From Quillaja saponaria (Eukaryota > Streptophyta > Magnoliopsida > Fabales > Quillajaceae): 64,000 bases of DNA. The position numbers were made by a program, and so were the translations under genes. The notes under the pieces were generated by a model that was given only the letters and a program-made list of their open reading frames with translations, searched no databases and was not told where the DNA came from. Where the stretch lies: contig CM055608.1 of NCBI GenBank assembly GCA_029379385.1, positions 27,588,350-27,652,349 of the forward strand, in the 5' to 3' direction. Positions 1 to 11,775 of the stretch are shown here, one piece after another (positions within the stretch are counted from its first letter, which is position 1; the number at the start of each line of letters is the position of its first letter).

Positions 1-382
1 CTCCTTTCTGTCTCCATCAACTGTCCACTTACTTTATACACGTCATCGTTACCCTCCGTCCTTGGTCGTACGTACGTCCCGTTACTTTCTGAGTACCGTT
101 AATTAATTAGTAATTAAATCAGTCATGATTAATTCTGTAAATGTAAAATAAAATTAATTAATCCATTTGATTACAAGGGTAAAGCCAAAATTCCCAAATA
201 TTCCTCCTAGACCCTGTAGTTGTGACTCCACGAGATGACTCAGTTTTAGGGGAAGGTCGTTTCTGCTTTCACTATCATCTCATGGATTCTTTCTTCTTCA
301 GAATCACGCAAGCCCACACATTTCAAACAAGGCCTATATTCGATTCGGCAATCTTGTAGTTTTAGAGGCAATTTTTACTGCC
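1..382. other. Upstream region of the ALS3-like gene
   Basis: No coding sequence is seen. The stretch is AT-rich in its first half and becomes mixed towards the start codon at 383, so it probably holds the promoter and 5' UTR of the ALS3-like gene. I could not pick a convincing TATA box. Confidence 0.5.
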
Positions 383-2030
383 ATGGATTTCTCATGGATG
401 ATTGAATTTCTAAAGGGCATGGTGAAACCAGTGGCTGCTACTGCGGTTGTGTTTCTGGCTGTGGTCTTGTCGTTATGGCAGAGGCTGGGGTTAGAGGGAG
501 AGATGGTTTATTCAATTTTGAGGGCATTTTTACAGCTTTCTATTATTGGGTTTGTCTTGCAGTTCATATTCAACCAGGATAATAGGGGGTGGATCATTCT
601 GGCCTACATATTCATGGTTTGTCTTCTTATTCCTCTTATCACTAACCCTGTGATTTGTGAAATTGTATTTTAAATCAAAGCTGAATAAGTATATCAATGT
701 TGGTTTGTGTGTAAAGTTAGTGACTTTTGGCTTCTAATGATGAATAACCATCTGGGTTTTAGTAATTTGCTTTATATATTTAATGTACGATTCCCAATTT
801 TTCTCAGAAAGCAGAAGTGTTCACCTCTGGTTTTTCATTTTTCGAAAATAACAGTGTTCTTTTTGTTATTTATTTTGTCTCCCTTGGAAATCCAATTTAC
901 TTTTGCCAAATTTCTCTTATAATTAACTTCAAAATACTAACAGTTAGAAGTTGATAAGATACGTACGAAGAAAAGAGACTTCTCAATTATATGTGAAGAT
1001 TTACATCTTTAGTTGAGATTCATTTTTCATTTATTTGATAAAATTATTACAAAATTTACTTCCCAAGTTGTTGATATGTGAGTCTGATTTCTTAGTTTAT
1101 TTTTGTTCTACCATATCTCTGTCCTTTCAGCATATGCTACGAGCTCATAGACATTGATTCTCAATGCAACTGATACCTGAATTTCCATGATTGTTTTCAA
1201 AATTTGGATGGCTCAATCTGGTATATTTAGTAAAATTGAGAGTGTGTATTATTGTCCTCTGCAGGTTTCTGTTGCTGGTTACACAGCCGGCCAGCGCGCT
1301 AAACAAGTCCCTCGGGGGAAGTATGTTGCTGGTGCTTCCATCTTGACTGGAACTGCACTCACTATGTTCCTTCTTGTTGTGCTGAGTGTATTCCCTTTCA
1401 CTCCGCGATACATCATTCCTATTACTGGTATGATGGTTGGAAATTCAATGACAGTAACTGGGGTTACAATGAAAAGACTCCGTGATGACATTCGGACCCA
1501 AATGAACTTGGTAGGACTTGTGGGGAAAAAGAAAGTGAATCATTCTTGAATGAACATTTTCAATAATTTACAATCATCTGTCAAAAATTCATCTCAGTTT
1601 AATTAATGATGTTCTGTAATTGCAACAAAGTCCTCAGTTTTGAGATATTATCAAAGGAATTTATTAGTACTTCACTGTTATTAGGGAACATTATGAATGG
1701 CTTTTCTTGTTTCAGGTTGAGACAGCATTGGCTCTTGGTGCTACACCGCGGCAGGCAACACATCTACAGGTGAAAAGGGCTCTGGTTATTGCACTTTCTC
1801 CTGTGATAGACAATGCCAAAACTGTTGGTCTTGTCACACTTCCAGGAGCAATGACTGGCCTAATAATGGGAGGAGCTTCGCCGTTGGAGGCCATTCAACT
1901 GCAGATTGTTGTAATGAATATGATGATAGGTGCTGCAACATTTAGCAGCATCATGTCTACATATCTTTGTTGGCCATCATTCTTCACCAAAGCTTACCAG
2001 TTAGACGCCAAAGTCTTCTCCTTAGAATGA
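383..2030 (+). CDS. ALS3: ALS3/STAR2-like membrane protein (UPF0014 family)
   Basis: Three coding exons, 383-616, 1265-1510 and 1716-2030, join in phase 0 with GT-AG borders to give 264 aa, close to the roughly 270 aa of Arabidopsis ALS3. The protein is almost wholly hydrophobic, with about seven membrane segments. It carries the conserved stretches GYTAGQRAKQVPRGKYVAG, ITGMMVGNSMTVTGVTMKRL and ALALGATPRQA, followed by a PGAMTGLIMGGASP loop, which are typical of the bacterial FetB/YbbM and plant ALS3/STAR2 family. In plants the family is the membrane half of a bipartite ABC transporter that pairs with the nucleotide-binding protein STAR1 and is needed for aluminium tolerance; that role is known for homologues and inferred here. 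No ATP-binding domain is present, as expected. The start is the first ATG of the open frame. The next gene is convergent. Confidence 0.93.
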
Positions 2031-3152
2031 GTCCAATAATCAAGTCTCAAACCTCTTTTTCTTTAACACCACCACTTCCCCATTTAACGAAAGTGGGGGA
2101 TGGGGACATGAAGTTGGGGATAATATGAAGTTTTAAGGGATCTGGTGAATTCCTCTGATAGATGAAAATTGTATTACTATGTTACTACTCTGTTATTTAA
2201 TGATTAATTTTTTTACCCACCATTTCTTATGTTCAAACTTTAGCATGTCAAGGAATTACTAAGCAGATGAAAGATCAAGCACTTCTCTTGCTTGGTTGGT
2301 ACATGATAATCCCTCCATCCCAAAATTATTGTCCTCTTTAAAAAACACAGGTTTTTAGACAATCTCAATTACAGTAGTCAGAATATAATATATATTACCC
2401 TTCTTAAAAAAGTTATTGGAATACGAAATACACATAAATATATAGTAATATCTAAATTCTTAAAGATTTTATTGGTAACTTATCATTTAATAATCAAACT
2501 ATGTGTGGAAGGGAGCTCGCTTATTGCACGAGAGCTCTCTCAAATTAAAGTGAGTTTAACTCATCTTATGTGTGAAGAGCTTCCTCAAATTGCTCAGTGC
2601 ATATGGAAATACCCATTAAAAAATGGGTAACACCCGTCTAACATGGCAACGGGCCAAAAGCACCCTGTTTAAAATTGTAGTGTAATCTTGTTCTGTTTTT
2701 GACATTCCTATCTGCAACCACTTATGGACTATGGTTCAAATTTCATTTTCTCTATCTACATTGCCCTCCTTCATTTCCATTTTATTTTTTTCTTCTATTA
2801 ATTTATTATTCTTGGCTTCTTTGCCCGGTGTTGTAATTGTACAAAGTGCAAGGAAAACCAGAAACTAACTCCCCCCTTCTTCAATGATTTGCTTAAAATT
2901 ATAACAAAAATGACAATCTTTGAATAGCAAATAATTAACAAAATTTTCTTATCAATCAATCAAAGAGACACATAGAAGGATTCCAGTCTAGAGGAAATCT
3001 ATTAACAAAAAAATAAATAAAATCTATAATACTGTATTCCAAAATTTTATATAAACCGAAACAAAAAAAAAAAAAAAATAATGGTGAAAACAATTATGAG
3101 CAGCAGATTAGCCGTGCCACGGTGGTAGACTGGTGGCGGTGGCGACAGCCAC
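2031..3152. other. Intergenic region between convergent genes
   Basis: It holds the 3' ends of two convergent genes. It contains one Stowaway-like transposon end near 2308-2340, a poly-A run at 3063-3078 and otherwise AT-rich DNA. No coding exon is supported. Confidence 0.5.
2308..2340 (+). repeat. Solitary Stowaway-like MITE end
   Basis: The segment TCCCTCCATCCCAAAATTAT followed by TGTCCTCTTT matches the well known Stowaway (Tc1/mariner) terminal pattern CTCCCTCCGTCCC with an AAAATAATTGTCC continuation. I do not find the matching inverted end within the next few hundred bases, so this looks like a truncated or decayed copy. Confidence 0.5.
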
Positions 3153-3962
3153 CTATTGGAGGTGAGCTTCCAGAGGTTTAGCATTGTAAATATTGCCTTT
3201 GGGATCGTATTCACAAACAACAATGTAACCACCATTACCGTGACATTTCTGTCTGAAACATCCTAGCCTACGTGAATCCCTCCAAATAATTTGCGTAAAG
3301 TGGCCGCACATCTTCCCTGGTTTACACGTGTTAGTGTTAAAATCATAATCTTCTCGCTCTTTAAACAACGAGTTGACTATTCTCGCCGGCGAATGTGGCC
3401 AATACGACCAATATATACTTTCTCCGTACGGCCTGTCTCCGTACATTCCTGGTTTCCCGGAGTGTTTGACGGCGCAATCGAAGTACCTATTTGTTGCCCA
3501 ATCACGCGCGTAGCTTTCTAATTTCTCGTCCCATGTGAACAGAGGCAAATTGTATTCTAACCTAACTTTGTTGTGTGCGTCAAGGAATTCTTGAAATAAG
3601 GGGTGGACCTGAGTGGGAGTATTATTGAAACCTTGGTGACCGGTTGTTTTTTGTGGTTGTTCATGGTGAGGGCCGACATGGTAAGGATGAGGACGAGGTC
3701 CATGATGTGATGGTTGTTCTGTATGTGGTATGGTAGATGCCACAACATTATTTTTGGATAATTGTTGTGTTGGTCGATGATGTCTATTTGGTGTTACACC
3801 ATGTGGTTTCCGATGTAGTACGACGCCATTATGGTGATGATGGTGGCTGGACAGCCATTGTTGTGTATGTTGCGGTTGGTGGTGTTGGGGGGAGGTGGGG
3901 GTGGCAAGGGAGATAAAACAGATGGATAGAATAACGGCGGCGATAATTTGAGGTTGCGGCAT
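3153..3962 (-). CDS. Secreted CAP/PR-1-like protein with His-rich linker
   Basis: Single-exon gene of 269 aa. The frame is open further upstream to 4115, but the ATG at 3962 is preferred: it begins a clean signal peptide (about residues 1-23), and a good TATA box lies about 95 bp upstream at 4055-4062. Residues 24-120 form a low-complexity His/Pro/Gln-rich linker. Residues 124-255 are a CAP domain of the PR-1 type: LDAHNKVR, then H167, GESIYW with E181, CGHFTQIIW with H221, and VVCEYDP, with six cysteines (163, 213, 219, 235, 240, 250) that fit the three conserved disulfides. The His and Glu positions match the metal-binding cavity of the family. It is expected to be apoplastic and stress- or development-related by family. 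PR-1 itself is about 160 aa; the extra length is the linker. The exact subfamily is not assigned. Confidence 0.9.
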   Translation of the reverse strand: MPQPQIIAAVILSICFISLATPTSPQHHQPQHTQQWLSSHHHHHNGVVLHRKPHGVTPNRHHRPTQQLSKNNVVASTIPHTEQPSHHGPRPHPYHVGPHHEQPQKTTGHQGFNNTPTQVHPLFQEFLDAHNKVRLEYNLPLFTWDEKLESYARDWATNRYFDCAVKHSGKPGMYGDRPYGESIYWSYWPHSPARIVNSLFKEREDYDFNTNTCKPGKMCGHFTQIIWRDSRRLGCFRQKCHGNGGYIVVCEYDPKGNIYNAKPLEAHLQ

Positions 3963-4054
3963 TGAGGAAAGATGGGTTTGGTTTTTTGCGTTTGCTGCTC
4001 TCTTGGATGCCAGAGCAGCCGTACGAAAAAGAAATGGGCAGAACGGGAGGTGTT

Positions 4055-4062
4055 TATTTATA
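4055..4062 (-). promoter_or_regulatory. TATA box of the CAP gene
   Basis: On the minus strand the sequence reads TATAAATA, 93-100 bp before the ATG at 3962. The position fits a plant TATA box with a 5' UTR of about 60 bases, and supports the downstream ATG over the in-frame one at 4115, which would lie upstream of this box. Confidence 0.6.
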
Positions 4063-6520
4063 TGGTTAGATTTCCGAAAATGCCCTTTTACTCTGAAATT
4101 TAACCATATTGCCATTTCTAACGTGGGCTGAATTATTATTTCTATTAACAGTCAATAGGTGTCTGGCCTCATTTGACATATCTTATTGGATTATATAATA
4201 TGTTAAGGTATATAATTATTTTGTTATCATATTATTATTTATTATCATTCTTCTCTCTATTATATAGTTTTATTATCAAGTATAATATAAGTTTATACTA
4301 TTTTGTTGCTGCCAAACGTTATATAAGAGTTAACTAAATAGTATTATGCTATCATATTATCCTTATACAATACGCCAAATGAGTTCTAATTTTTTTTTTT
4401 ACAAGCCATTCTCTGAAGTTTCAAAATTAGGAAGTCAAGAAGGAGAATGTATACTCCTTATTCCCATGTCAGGTCCTTTATTTAGATTTGTTTAGAGAAT
4501 CATATAATACTACGATAGTGTAAAACTATTCAGTTAATTCTTAAAGAATGTCTAAAAGAGATAATATAAACTTATATGATTGATCTATCTGATAATATGT
4601 TTCGACAATATTAGATGGGAAAGACAAACCATATAACTAATACCTTTTTTATAAATTTATGGTATCCAATCTTCTCCATATACACATGCTACTTACAGAA
4701 ACACTAATTGTTCTTTTGACACTTCATGAATTTGAAAAAAAAAAAAACATAACAGCTTAATTAATTGGTAAAAAATTTTAGCTCTTTTTCTCAACAATGT
4801 TGAAAGCTACTGATTTTTTTTCCCTGTGAACTTTAAACCCCATATAATTGAAAGGATAATTTGGTAAAAGTTCAACCTTTGTTTTGAATATTTTAATAGT
4901 CACTATATCAACAACTAGGTTTGATTTGTACCTTAACCAAAAACATGGTTTGATGGTAAAAGTCATTTGTGCAGTTTTCTTAGACAAAAATGTAATTGTT
5001 ATTTAGAACCAACCTTACTCTTTTGCGGATGGGCAAAATTTGAGATAACAATTCTGCGTTCTATAAGAAGTAGCGTAGTTCTAGGATTTTGCACATACCA
5101 ATCATTGGCCAAAGTTGTCAATGGGGTTCCTCAAAATGTTCTTCTCCCTCAATCTCATTTCACTCCCAAATGGCACCTTTTTTTCATTTTAATTATTTTT
5201 AATTTTGATTTATATTTACAAGCACATGTACATTGTGCAAATCAAAATAGTTGGTTAATTAACAGATCATTGTTAGATGTTGCACATGGTGTCAAAAATA
5301 CTAGATTTGTTATTATATATATAAATGAAATTCATATTCGAATACAATTTCAAATATTCAAATTCGAATTTTGGATGGCATATTTTAGTAAAAATAAAAT
5401 AAAAATATTGTCTTTTTATTTAATTTTTTAAAACAAAACAATAAATTATTTTCGAATATTAATATGAAATATATACCAAATTATTTGTAGAATACCAAAT
5501 TGAATAATAAATTATCTAAATTTGATTTCAAATAGAATCTGAATTCGAATAATTCAATTTGGACCACCCTACGCATAACTCATTGCAGCTATACATTGCA
5601 TGTCTTATTATTATTTTTATTTCATAAAATGGAAATGTAAACTTATTTACAAAATCTAAAAAATCATAAATAGATGACTTGAGTTAAGTTATTTCAATTA
5701 AAAATTTATTTGAAGTGTAATATATTATAAGAAACAATTAAATGATATTGATTAGTATTTTTAGTATGTAGAAAGCTAATTGAACCCTCAACCTGAGAAA
5801 AAAAGAGAGACCTAATGCTTGGGTACCAATACCAAGTGAGCTGTGCCCACATTAATTAATTGATTAATTATTGATATACATTATTTATTAAGTTTTTTAA
5901 ATATTCTTATTAAATAACTTTCATGTAACATTAATGTCAATTTATTACTACATCCTATATATATGTATGAATATGTAGACGTTTACTCATTGATATACAC
6001 GTTTCCTCAAAGAAAATTATCTCTCAACATGCAAATAGGACACCACCATATAAACATGTGGAATCAGCATTAATTGTTCACTTGTTTAAGAAATTGATAC
6101 CTGTGGATTTCTTTTTGTTTCTAATTCTCAGTCTCAGTTTAATCTACAATGAAGTTGAAGCAGGAAGGGACTCAAAGAATCAACAATATAGAATTCTCAC
6201 TAAACAAAAATTCATAAATTCATCGCTGTTTTGGTATATATTTTCAGTTCTAAAGCATTGTTTGTGACTGGAATATCATTTTTAATTCTTACAAGTAGAC
6301 CCAAGAAATTAAAATTTCAAATAATTTTAATCCTAAATTATGTTAATATAAAGAAATTGAATTCGTTTAATATTTGTCATTGGAGACAGCTTTGAAACCC
6401 AGAGTTATATTTGTCTAAAATAATAATGATACAATTGAATTATATATTTTTTGCTTTCTAAAATCAGATTGTCAATGTTCTAAAGCATTTTTTTTTCCTT
6501 TCAATATTTTATTTTTATTC

Positions 6521-6632
6521 TAAATCCTAACTCTAATTCTAACCCTAGCCCTAATTCTAATTCTAACCTTAACCTTAATCCTAATCCTAATTCTAATTCT
6601 AATCCTAATTTTAATTTTAATCATAAATTATT
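6521..6632 (+). repeat. Degenerate telomere-like hexamer tract
   Basis: A period-six array of CTAAYY units (CTAATT, CTAACC, CCTAGC, CTTAAC, CTAATC) runs for roughly 110 bases. The units resemble the CCCTAA (TTAGGG-type) telomere hexamer rather than the seven-base CCCTAAA repeat usual in plants, and they decay towards TTTTAAT at the right end. Confidence 0.65.
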
Positions 6633-7479
6633 TGGAAGGTGAATGACTAAGATTAAAAGAATTCTAGGAATTCAACCAATATAGAATTCTAGAGGATCCA
6701 AATTCTTACTTTTGGTGGACAAGGAGGAAATTATGGTACATAAATTAATCAAGTTCTACTTTGTTTTCAGAAAGGAAAGTAGTGATAATGAACCTTACTT
6801 TAATTAATAATGTCTAATAATTTGTGAATTGTGACGGGGTGCATATTTAAATTATAATTACAATAATCATATTTATCATGTATATTAATATAATAATCAT
6901 CATTGAGAGCTTAATTCAAATAGTTGGTACTTGTCCCCACCCCTAAGTAGTGAGTTTGAAAACTTTCTATGTATTAATTTGATTTAGGTCATTTTATTTA
7001 GTTATGTTTCACAACTTTTTGAGATAATTTTTTTTCTAAATAACTCGTTTCTGAATAAACATTTTGTGAGTGTTTGGATATGTCAAAATTTGCTCAAAAT
7101 AGTTTCTCATTGATTTCCATATTTGGTACAAAATTATTATTCACTAGAACATTGAAATTATAGCTGCAGATATAATCATAAATTCCAATTAGATATAAAT
7201 CCATCATACTATATATATATAATTTTAAAGGACAAATTAGCATTTCCTACAATTCTTAAACATAATTAAAAAAATTGAAACAAATTTTAAAATCTGATAT
7301 AAAATATTAAGAAACTTATGAGTTAATTTTATATTATTGTTAGGATTATGTATTTGCTAGCTTATTGTTATTAATTTCTTTTAATATTCATTTTTGGTAG
7401 GATAAATCAACTGGTAATTGATGGTTGACAAAATCAGGTAGTGTGAAAGGAGATTTTTACTCACTATTTAGTCGATCGA

Positions 7480-8318
7480 CAGTGGCAGAGCTAGACATTT
7501 ATTCTTAGAGGGGCCGACTATAAGAAACTCAATAAGTCATAAGGCATAATAAATATAAGCTACAAAAGTTAAAAGACAAAAATAAATATCCTTTAAATAT
7601 ATCTTGAGTTGCTTAAGTAAAATCTAAAATTATGAGTGAAGCTCTTTCAAATTAACAAATTCATATTGATATATTTTTTTTTCCATAGTTATTTAGTTTA
7701 AACTAATAACAAAACCTAAATAAGTAAAACATAATTAAAAATTAAAAGATAGAATATACTTATTTGTTACTGGTTCAATTCTCAAATTTTGATTATCAAG
7801 GAAAAAAAAACAAAATTCTATATCACTGTTGGACACACTCAGTAATTGTCCTCAAAGTAAATTTTAAAATAAAAAGAAATTCAAATTATATTAAATTGTT
7901 ATTTACTTTGGGTTTAATAATATAATATATAAAATAAAGTTTTACCTATTTTTTAGACAAAAATTTCTTCTCTCCTTTAAACCTGAACAATAGCCCCTCT
8001 CTAATATGGAGAGAGCTTCACTTAAAATTATTTTTGGTGGTCGGTGGCACAAATTACAGGGTGGAGACAACGTAAACCCTAACTTAATTTTTTATAAGAA
8101 TGCTATTGCTTATTAGGATTTAAGTTTTAACCCATTAGTCTTGTAATATAAAAAGTGAAAATGTTATTTAATTTTTATTTTTGGAGGGGCCGGTGTATTA
8201 AATAAGAGAAAATAAAAAGCTAAAAAAAAAATTTAAATTATAATATTAATATTAATATTTTTGAAAAAATTTGAGGGGGCCATGCCCCTTCTAGTCCCTT
8301 AAAAGCTCCTCCTTGCTG
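7480..8318. mobile_element. Possible decayed TIR element
   Basis: The left edge begins CAGTGGCAGAGCTAGAC and continues to AGAGGGGCC. The right edge ends GGGGCCATGCCCC and then AGCTCCTCCTTGCTG, whose complement begins CAGCAAGGAGGAGCT. The two ends therefore form an imperfect inverted pair, and similar GTGGCGGAGC..GGGGCC ends are common at dispersed plant repeats. There is no coding potential inside and no convincing target-site duplication, so class and borders are uncertain. Confidence 0.35.
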
Positions 8319-9328
8319 CATATTATCCTCAATACATATAAAGGATGGACATACAATTTTCCTAGTAATTTTCAAGAGGTAATCAAACATAAGCATGTTG
8401 GTTTGCACAAATAAGATATGTGAAGGAAGTCTATGGGGAAGAAGATTGGAAGAAGGTGTGCATCGATTAAATATGAAAAAGTATATAGATGTTAATAACT
8501 ATGACTTGAAATACTGATTTTATAAAAAACACATATTTGATTTATTTGTAATATGCATACCAAACACATATTTGACTTATGCAATTTCACTTGTAACTAG
8601 TCTAATTTTTACAATCTGTATACCAAACGGACCCTAAGACTCATGTTAAGACATGATTAGAGATAGTTCTAATTAATCTTTTCTTTTCACAAATATAAAT
8701 TTGAGATTTAATTTTTATTTTTTAAAATGGACATTTACAATGTATATCTATTAAACTAGCAGATGCATTTAGTGTGTTTCTTTATATTTAATTGATAACT
8801 TGATTTGTTAATTTTCTTTGTTCTAGTTTAGTGATATAGAATTTATTTATCCAAACAAGACAATAATCTTTGTACTATAAAAGGGATAGTCTTTAGTTTT
8901 TCAGTTAGTGGATGTTGCTGACATGGACAACGAATACAAGGATCTAGAAAAACGACACAGTTTTCACAAACCGGTGAAAAAATGACGTGGCAGCATATTT
9001 ACTCCGGTTCAGATTTGCAGTATTGCGTAATATGAATGTCGTACATCAGATTTGGTCCTTCTGCAACAAGTGAACAACGCGACACGCGAACCGGTCAGAC
9101 TCCGCCAGCTGAAGAAACTTCTAAAACCGCCATAGCCGTAGTGCAGCATCCAATATTGCAATTAGTTTACGGTTTTCCCACCTGCAAACGTCTTCGTCAA
9201 CGAGGAAGCTAAAAGCGTGATACTTCTAATCGATCTCAGCTGCTCACCCCCGACTCCTCCGTCACTGAGTAAATATCAAGTTTGGGATCTTTTTCTTCAA
9301 TCAATCACACGGATACAATTGTTTTGCC

Positions 9329-11414
9329 ATGTCAAATTGGCATCTGCTGAATTCTAGGGTTTCAAATATTATAATCGTCTGTTGGATCTTCTTCAGCTAT
9401 TTTCCAGGTAAATTTTCCATGTAAACAAACAAATGTAATGTGATTTTTTATTTTTTTTTTCGTTTATTAGGAAGATGGTAGATTGATGACCCACTTTTTG
9501 GATAAAATAAATAAAGCCCATTAATTTTGAACTTGATTCGATTCGATTGACGGCTAGGAATTCTCAAAGTCTGTTTTTTTTTTTTTCCCTTATAATACCC
9601 AATTGATATACTTGCAGAGGATTAAAATTTGTGAAGGGGTTCGACAATTTTACTTGCTGAATGATTTTCTAATAGTGGTGTATTGGACTCTTAATGGCAC
9701 AGGGTTCATATTATCTGCAGTTGTTACACTAGGTTCAATTGAGATTTTTACAACTCATGAGTGGATAAGACCCACACCGACAGTTTATTTCAATTGCAAA
9801 GAGGAGAACAAGACAGAACTCCCAGATGTGAAGAAAGCACATGTCTTGTATACTTTCAAGGGTGAAGAATCTTGGCAGGTTAGTATTCTTGTTTTTATTT
9901 TTATTCTACCTTTTAATTGATGGCTGCATATCAGGTTCTGTTGAGATGTTAATTAAGGGTTCCTTTGTCCTCATTGTGAATTCATGGTAACAATGTGTAC
10001 AATTACATTGAAATTCAAAATACTGTTATAATCAGATAAGCTCTTTTTCTCTAAATTTTGCTCTTTGAATATCTGTTCATTCTTGCTACTGGAAATCTGG
10101 ATAAAATTTGCTTACTGAAATCAATACCTCAATTGTTATTTCTAAGTGGGTGACTAATTGTTTATGGTAACTATTGATATTATGCTTCTTATGCTTTCAG
10201 CCTTTGACGGATTTTGTAAATAAAAAGTGTAAGCGATGTGGGTTCTATGAGAAAGACAGCTTTAAGTCAGATGATGTGTTTGAGGAGTGGGAACTTTGTC
10301 CTTCTGATTTTACTGCACCTGACGGAAAATATACCCGGATCAAGGAAAAAGAATTTAATGCTACTTTTTTTTGTCCGCAATGTATATCTTTTGCTAGTGG
10401 TGAGTGTCTTTCACTTTTATATCTATAAATAAAGTTCCATTTACAGCATTCATGCCATGGATAGTGCGGAAGCTCTATAGCATACACACCATGATAATGG
10501 GTTATATTTGGTGATTTTGGTGACATCATAACAATTAATGTATTGTTTATGAGATAATGTATAGTTTTAGGTCATGTGAATGTCATTTCAGTTCTTGATG
10601 TATTCATAGTTTGGAGTATGTTTTTGGTAAGTTGTACAGAGATAAGATCGAGTGACCTCAATTTTTGTGTGATATTGAAATCATTTGGCATGGCAACACG
10701 CCATCGTGAGAATTAAATGCTATAAATGATTCATTTTGCTTGCGATGCATCAAGATATTAGGTAGTGGTTTAGTCTCACTTGGATCTAGTACTGAGACTT
10801 GAGTCCAGGAACTGATCAATTATGTTTTCTCTTAAATGAAATTTTCCTCGAGTTTCCATTTTTTGAAGGTCTATGCTGTTCTTTTCTATTTATTCTACTG
10901 CCTTTTTTTTTTATGTGTGATTTTATATGTCCTTGTTCACTATTAGATAGGCACACCTGTCTATGTTATTTTCCCCAAGTTGCAAAATGATCTAACTTTT
11001 CTTCCAAATCTGAGTCTCGTGTTATAAGTTCATAATAAAGGAGGTTAGCTTAAGACCTGGAAAAGTGGCAAAGACTTGAGAAACTGAAGCTTGTCATGTC
11101 CATTTCTTAGCGAGTGTTAACACTTGTTTACATGTATATTTGATTATCAGTCGTAGTAGTTCTGATTGTGTGTTCACCGTGTATGTGTAGATTCCCATTC
11201 TCCATCAGACGGGCATAAAGGCAGACATTCACTTGATATAGCACTTGTGGTACTTCTAAGTGTTTTGTTTACAACTGTACTGATTCTTGGAGTGGTAGCT
11301 GGATATAAATACTGGCAGAAGAAGAAGAGAGAGCAAGATCAGGCTCGGTTTCTAAAGCTATTTGAAGAGGGGGATGACATTGAGGATGAACTCGGCCTTG
11401 GCAACATTATATGA
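9329..11414 (+). CDS. Type I membrane protein of unknown function
   Basis: Four coding exons, 9329-9407, 9721-9878, 10201-10399 and 11191-11414, join with consistent phases to give 219 aa. Residues 1-26 look like a signal peptide with an Ile/Val-rich core. The luminal part carries eight or so cysteines (FNC, KKCKRCGF, WELCP, FFCPQC) and two possible N-glycosylation sites (NKT, NAT). A single membrane helix spans about 162-184, followed by a KKKREQDQ stop-transfer segment and an acidic tail, EEGDDIEDELGLG. The paired cysteines could form disulfides or bind metal; nothing in the sequence decides. I recognise it as a conserved plant membrane protein, possibly of the DUF7953 family, but that name is from memory and uncertain. 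The next gene is convergent and only about 360 bp away. Confidence 0.82.
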
Positions 11415-11775
11415 TTTAGAAAGAAAGAAAAAAGTTAACTTCTGTACATGAACTTGATATTACACAAATTTGTTCTCGAAAACGAAGAAAACAGAAAATT
11501 TCGGGTTTGATGTATAAAATTGATCATCCATACGCGAGATACCGGGATACATATATTGGCCAAACTGGCTAATCTAAAGAGGTGCCAAGCCTTGTTCATC
11601 TAGCAAAGCAAAAAAGAAAATATATAGCAAGGGAAAGCATGCATACTAAAAATGGAAATTATACTCAAACTGTTTGGTTTAATTTGTTTTCAAACTATTT
11701 CAACAAGTGAAATGGAGTAACGAGTAGGGGATTTCTACAAAAGGAGAAGAATTTAAGGTGGTTAGTTCATTCTTC
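11415..11775. other. 3' region between convergent genes
   Basis: The 361 bases contain the 3' UTRs of the membrane-protein gene on the plus strand and the acidic protein gene on the minus strand. No other feature is seen. Confidence 0.5.

Larger units (their letters stand above)
4063..9328. other. AT-rich intergenic region with decayed repeats
   Basis: No gene is supported in about 5.3 kb. Short open frames here lack splice context and family resemblance. It contains a segment rich in TTCGAAT-like words (about 5330-5570), a telomere-like hexamer tract (6521-6632) and a possible decayed inverted-repeat transposon (7480-8318). The last 400 bases become less AT-rich and are probably the promoter and 5' UTR of the gene that starts at 9329. 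Confidence 0.55.

Noticed and set aside
5330..5570. Repeated TTCGAAT words suggesting a palindromic element
   Set aside because: Similarity between the halves is weak and could follow from AT-rich composition; no ends or target duplication found.
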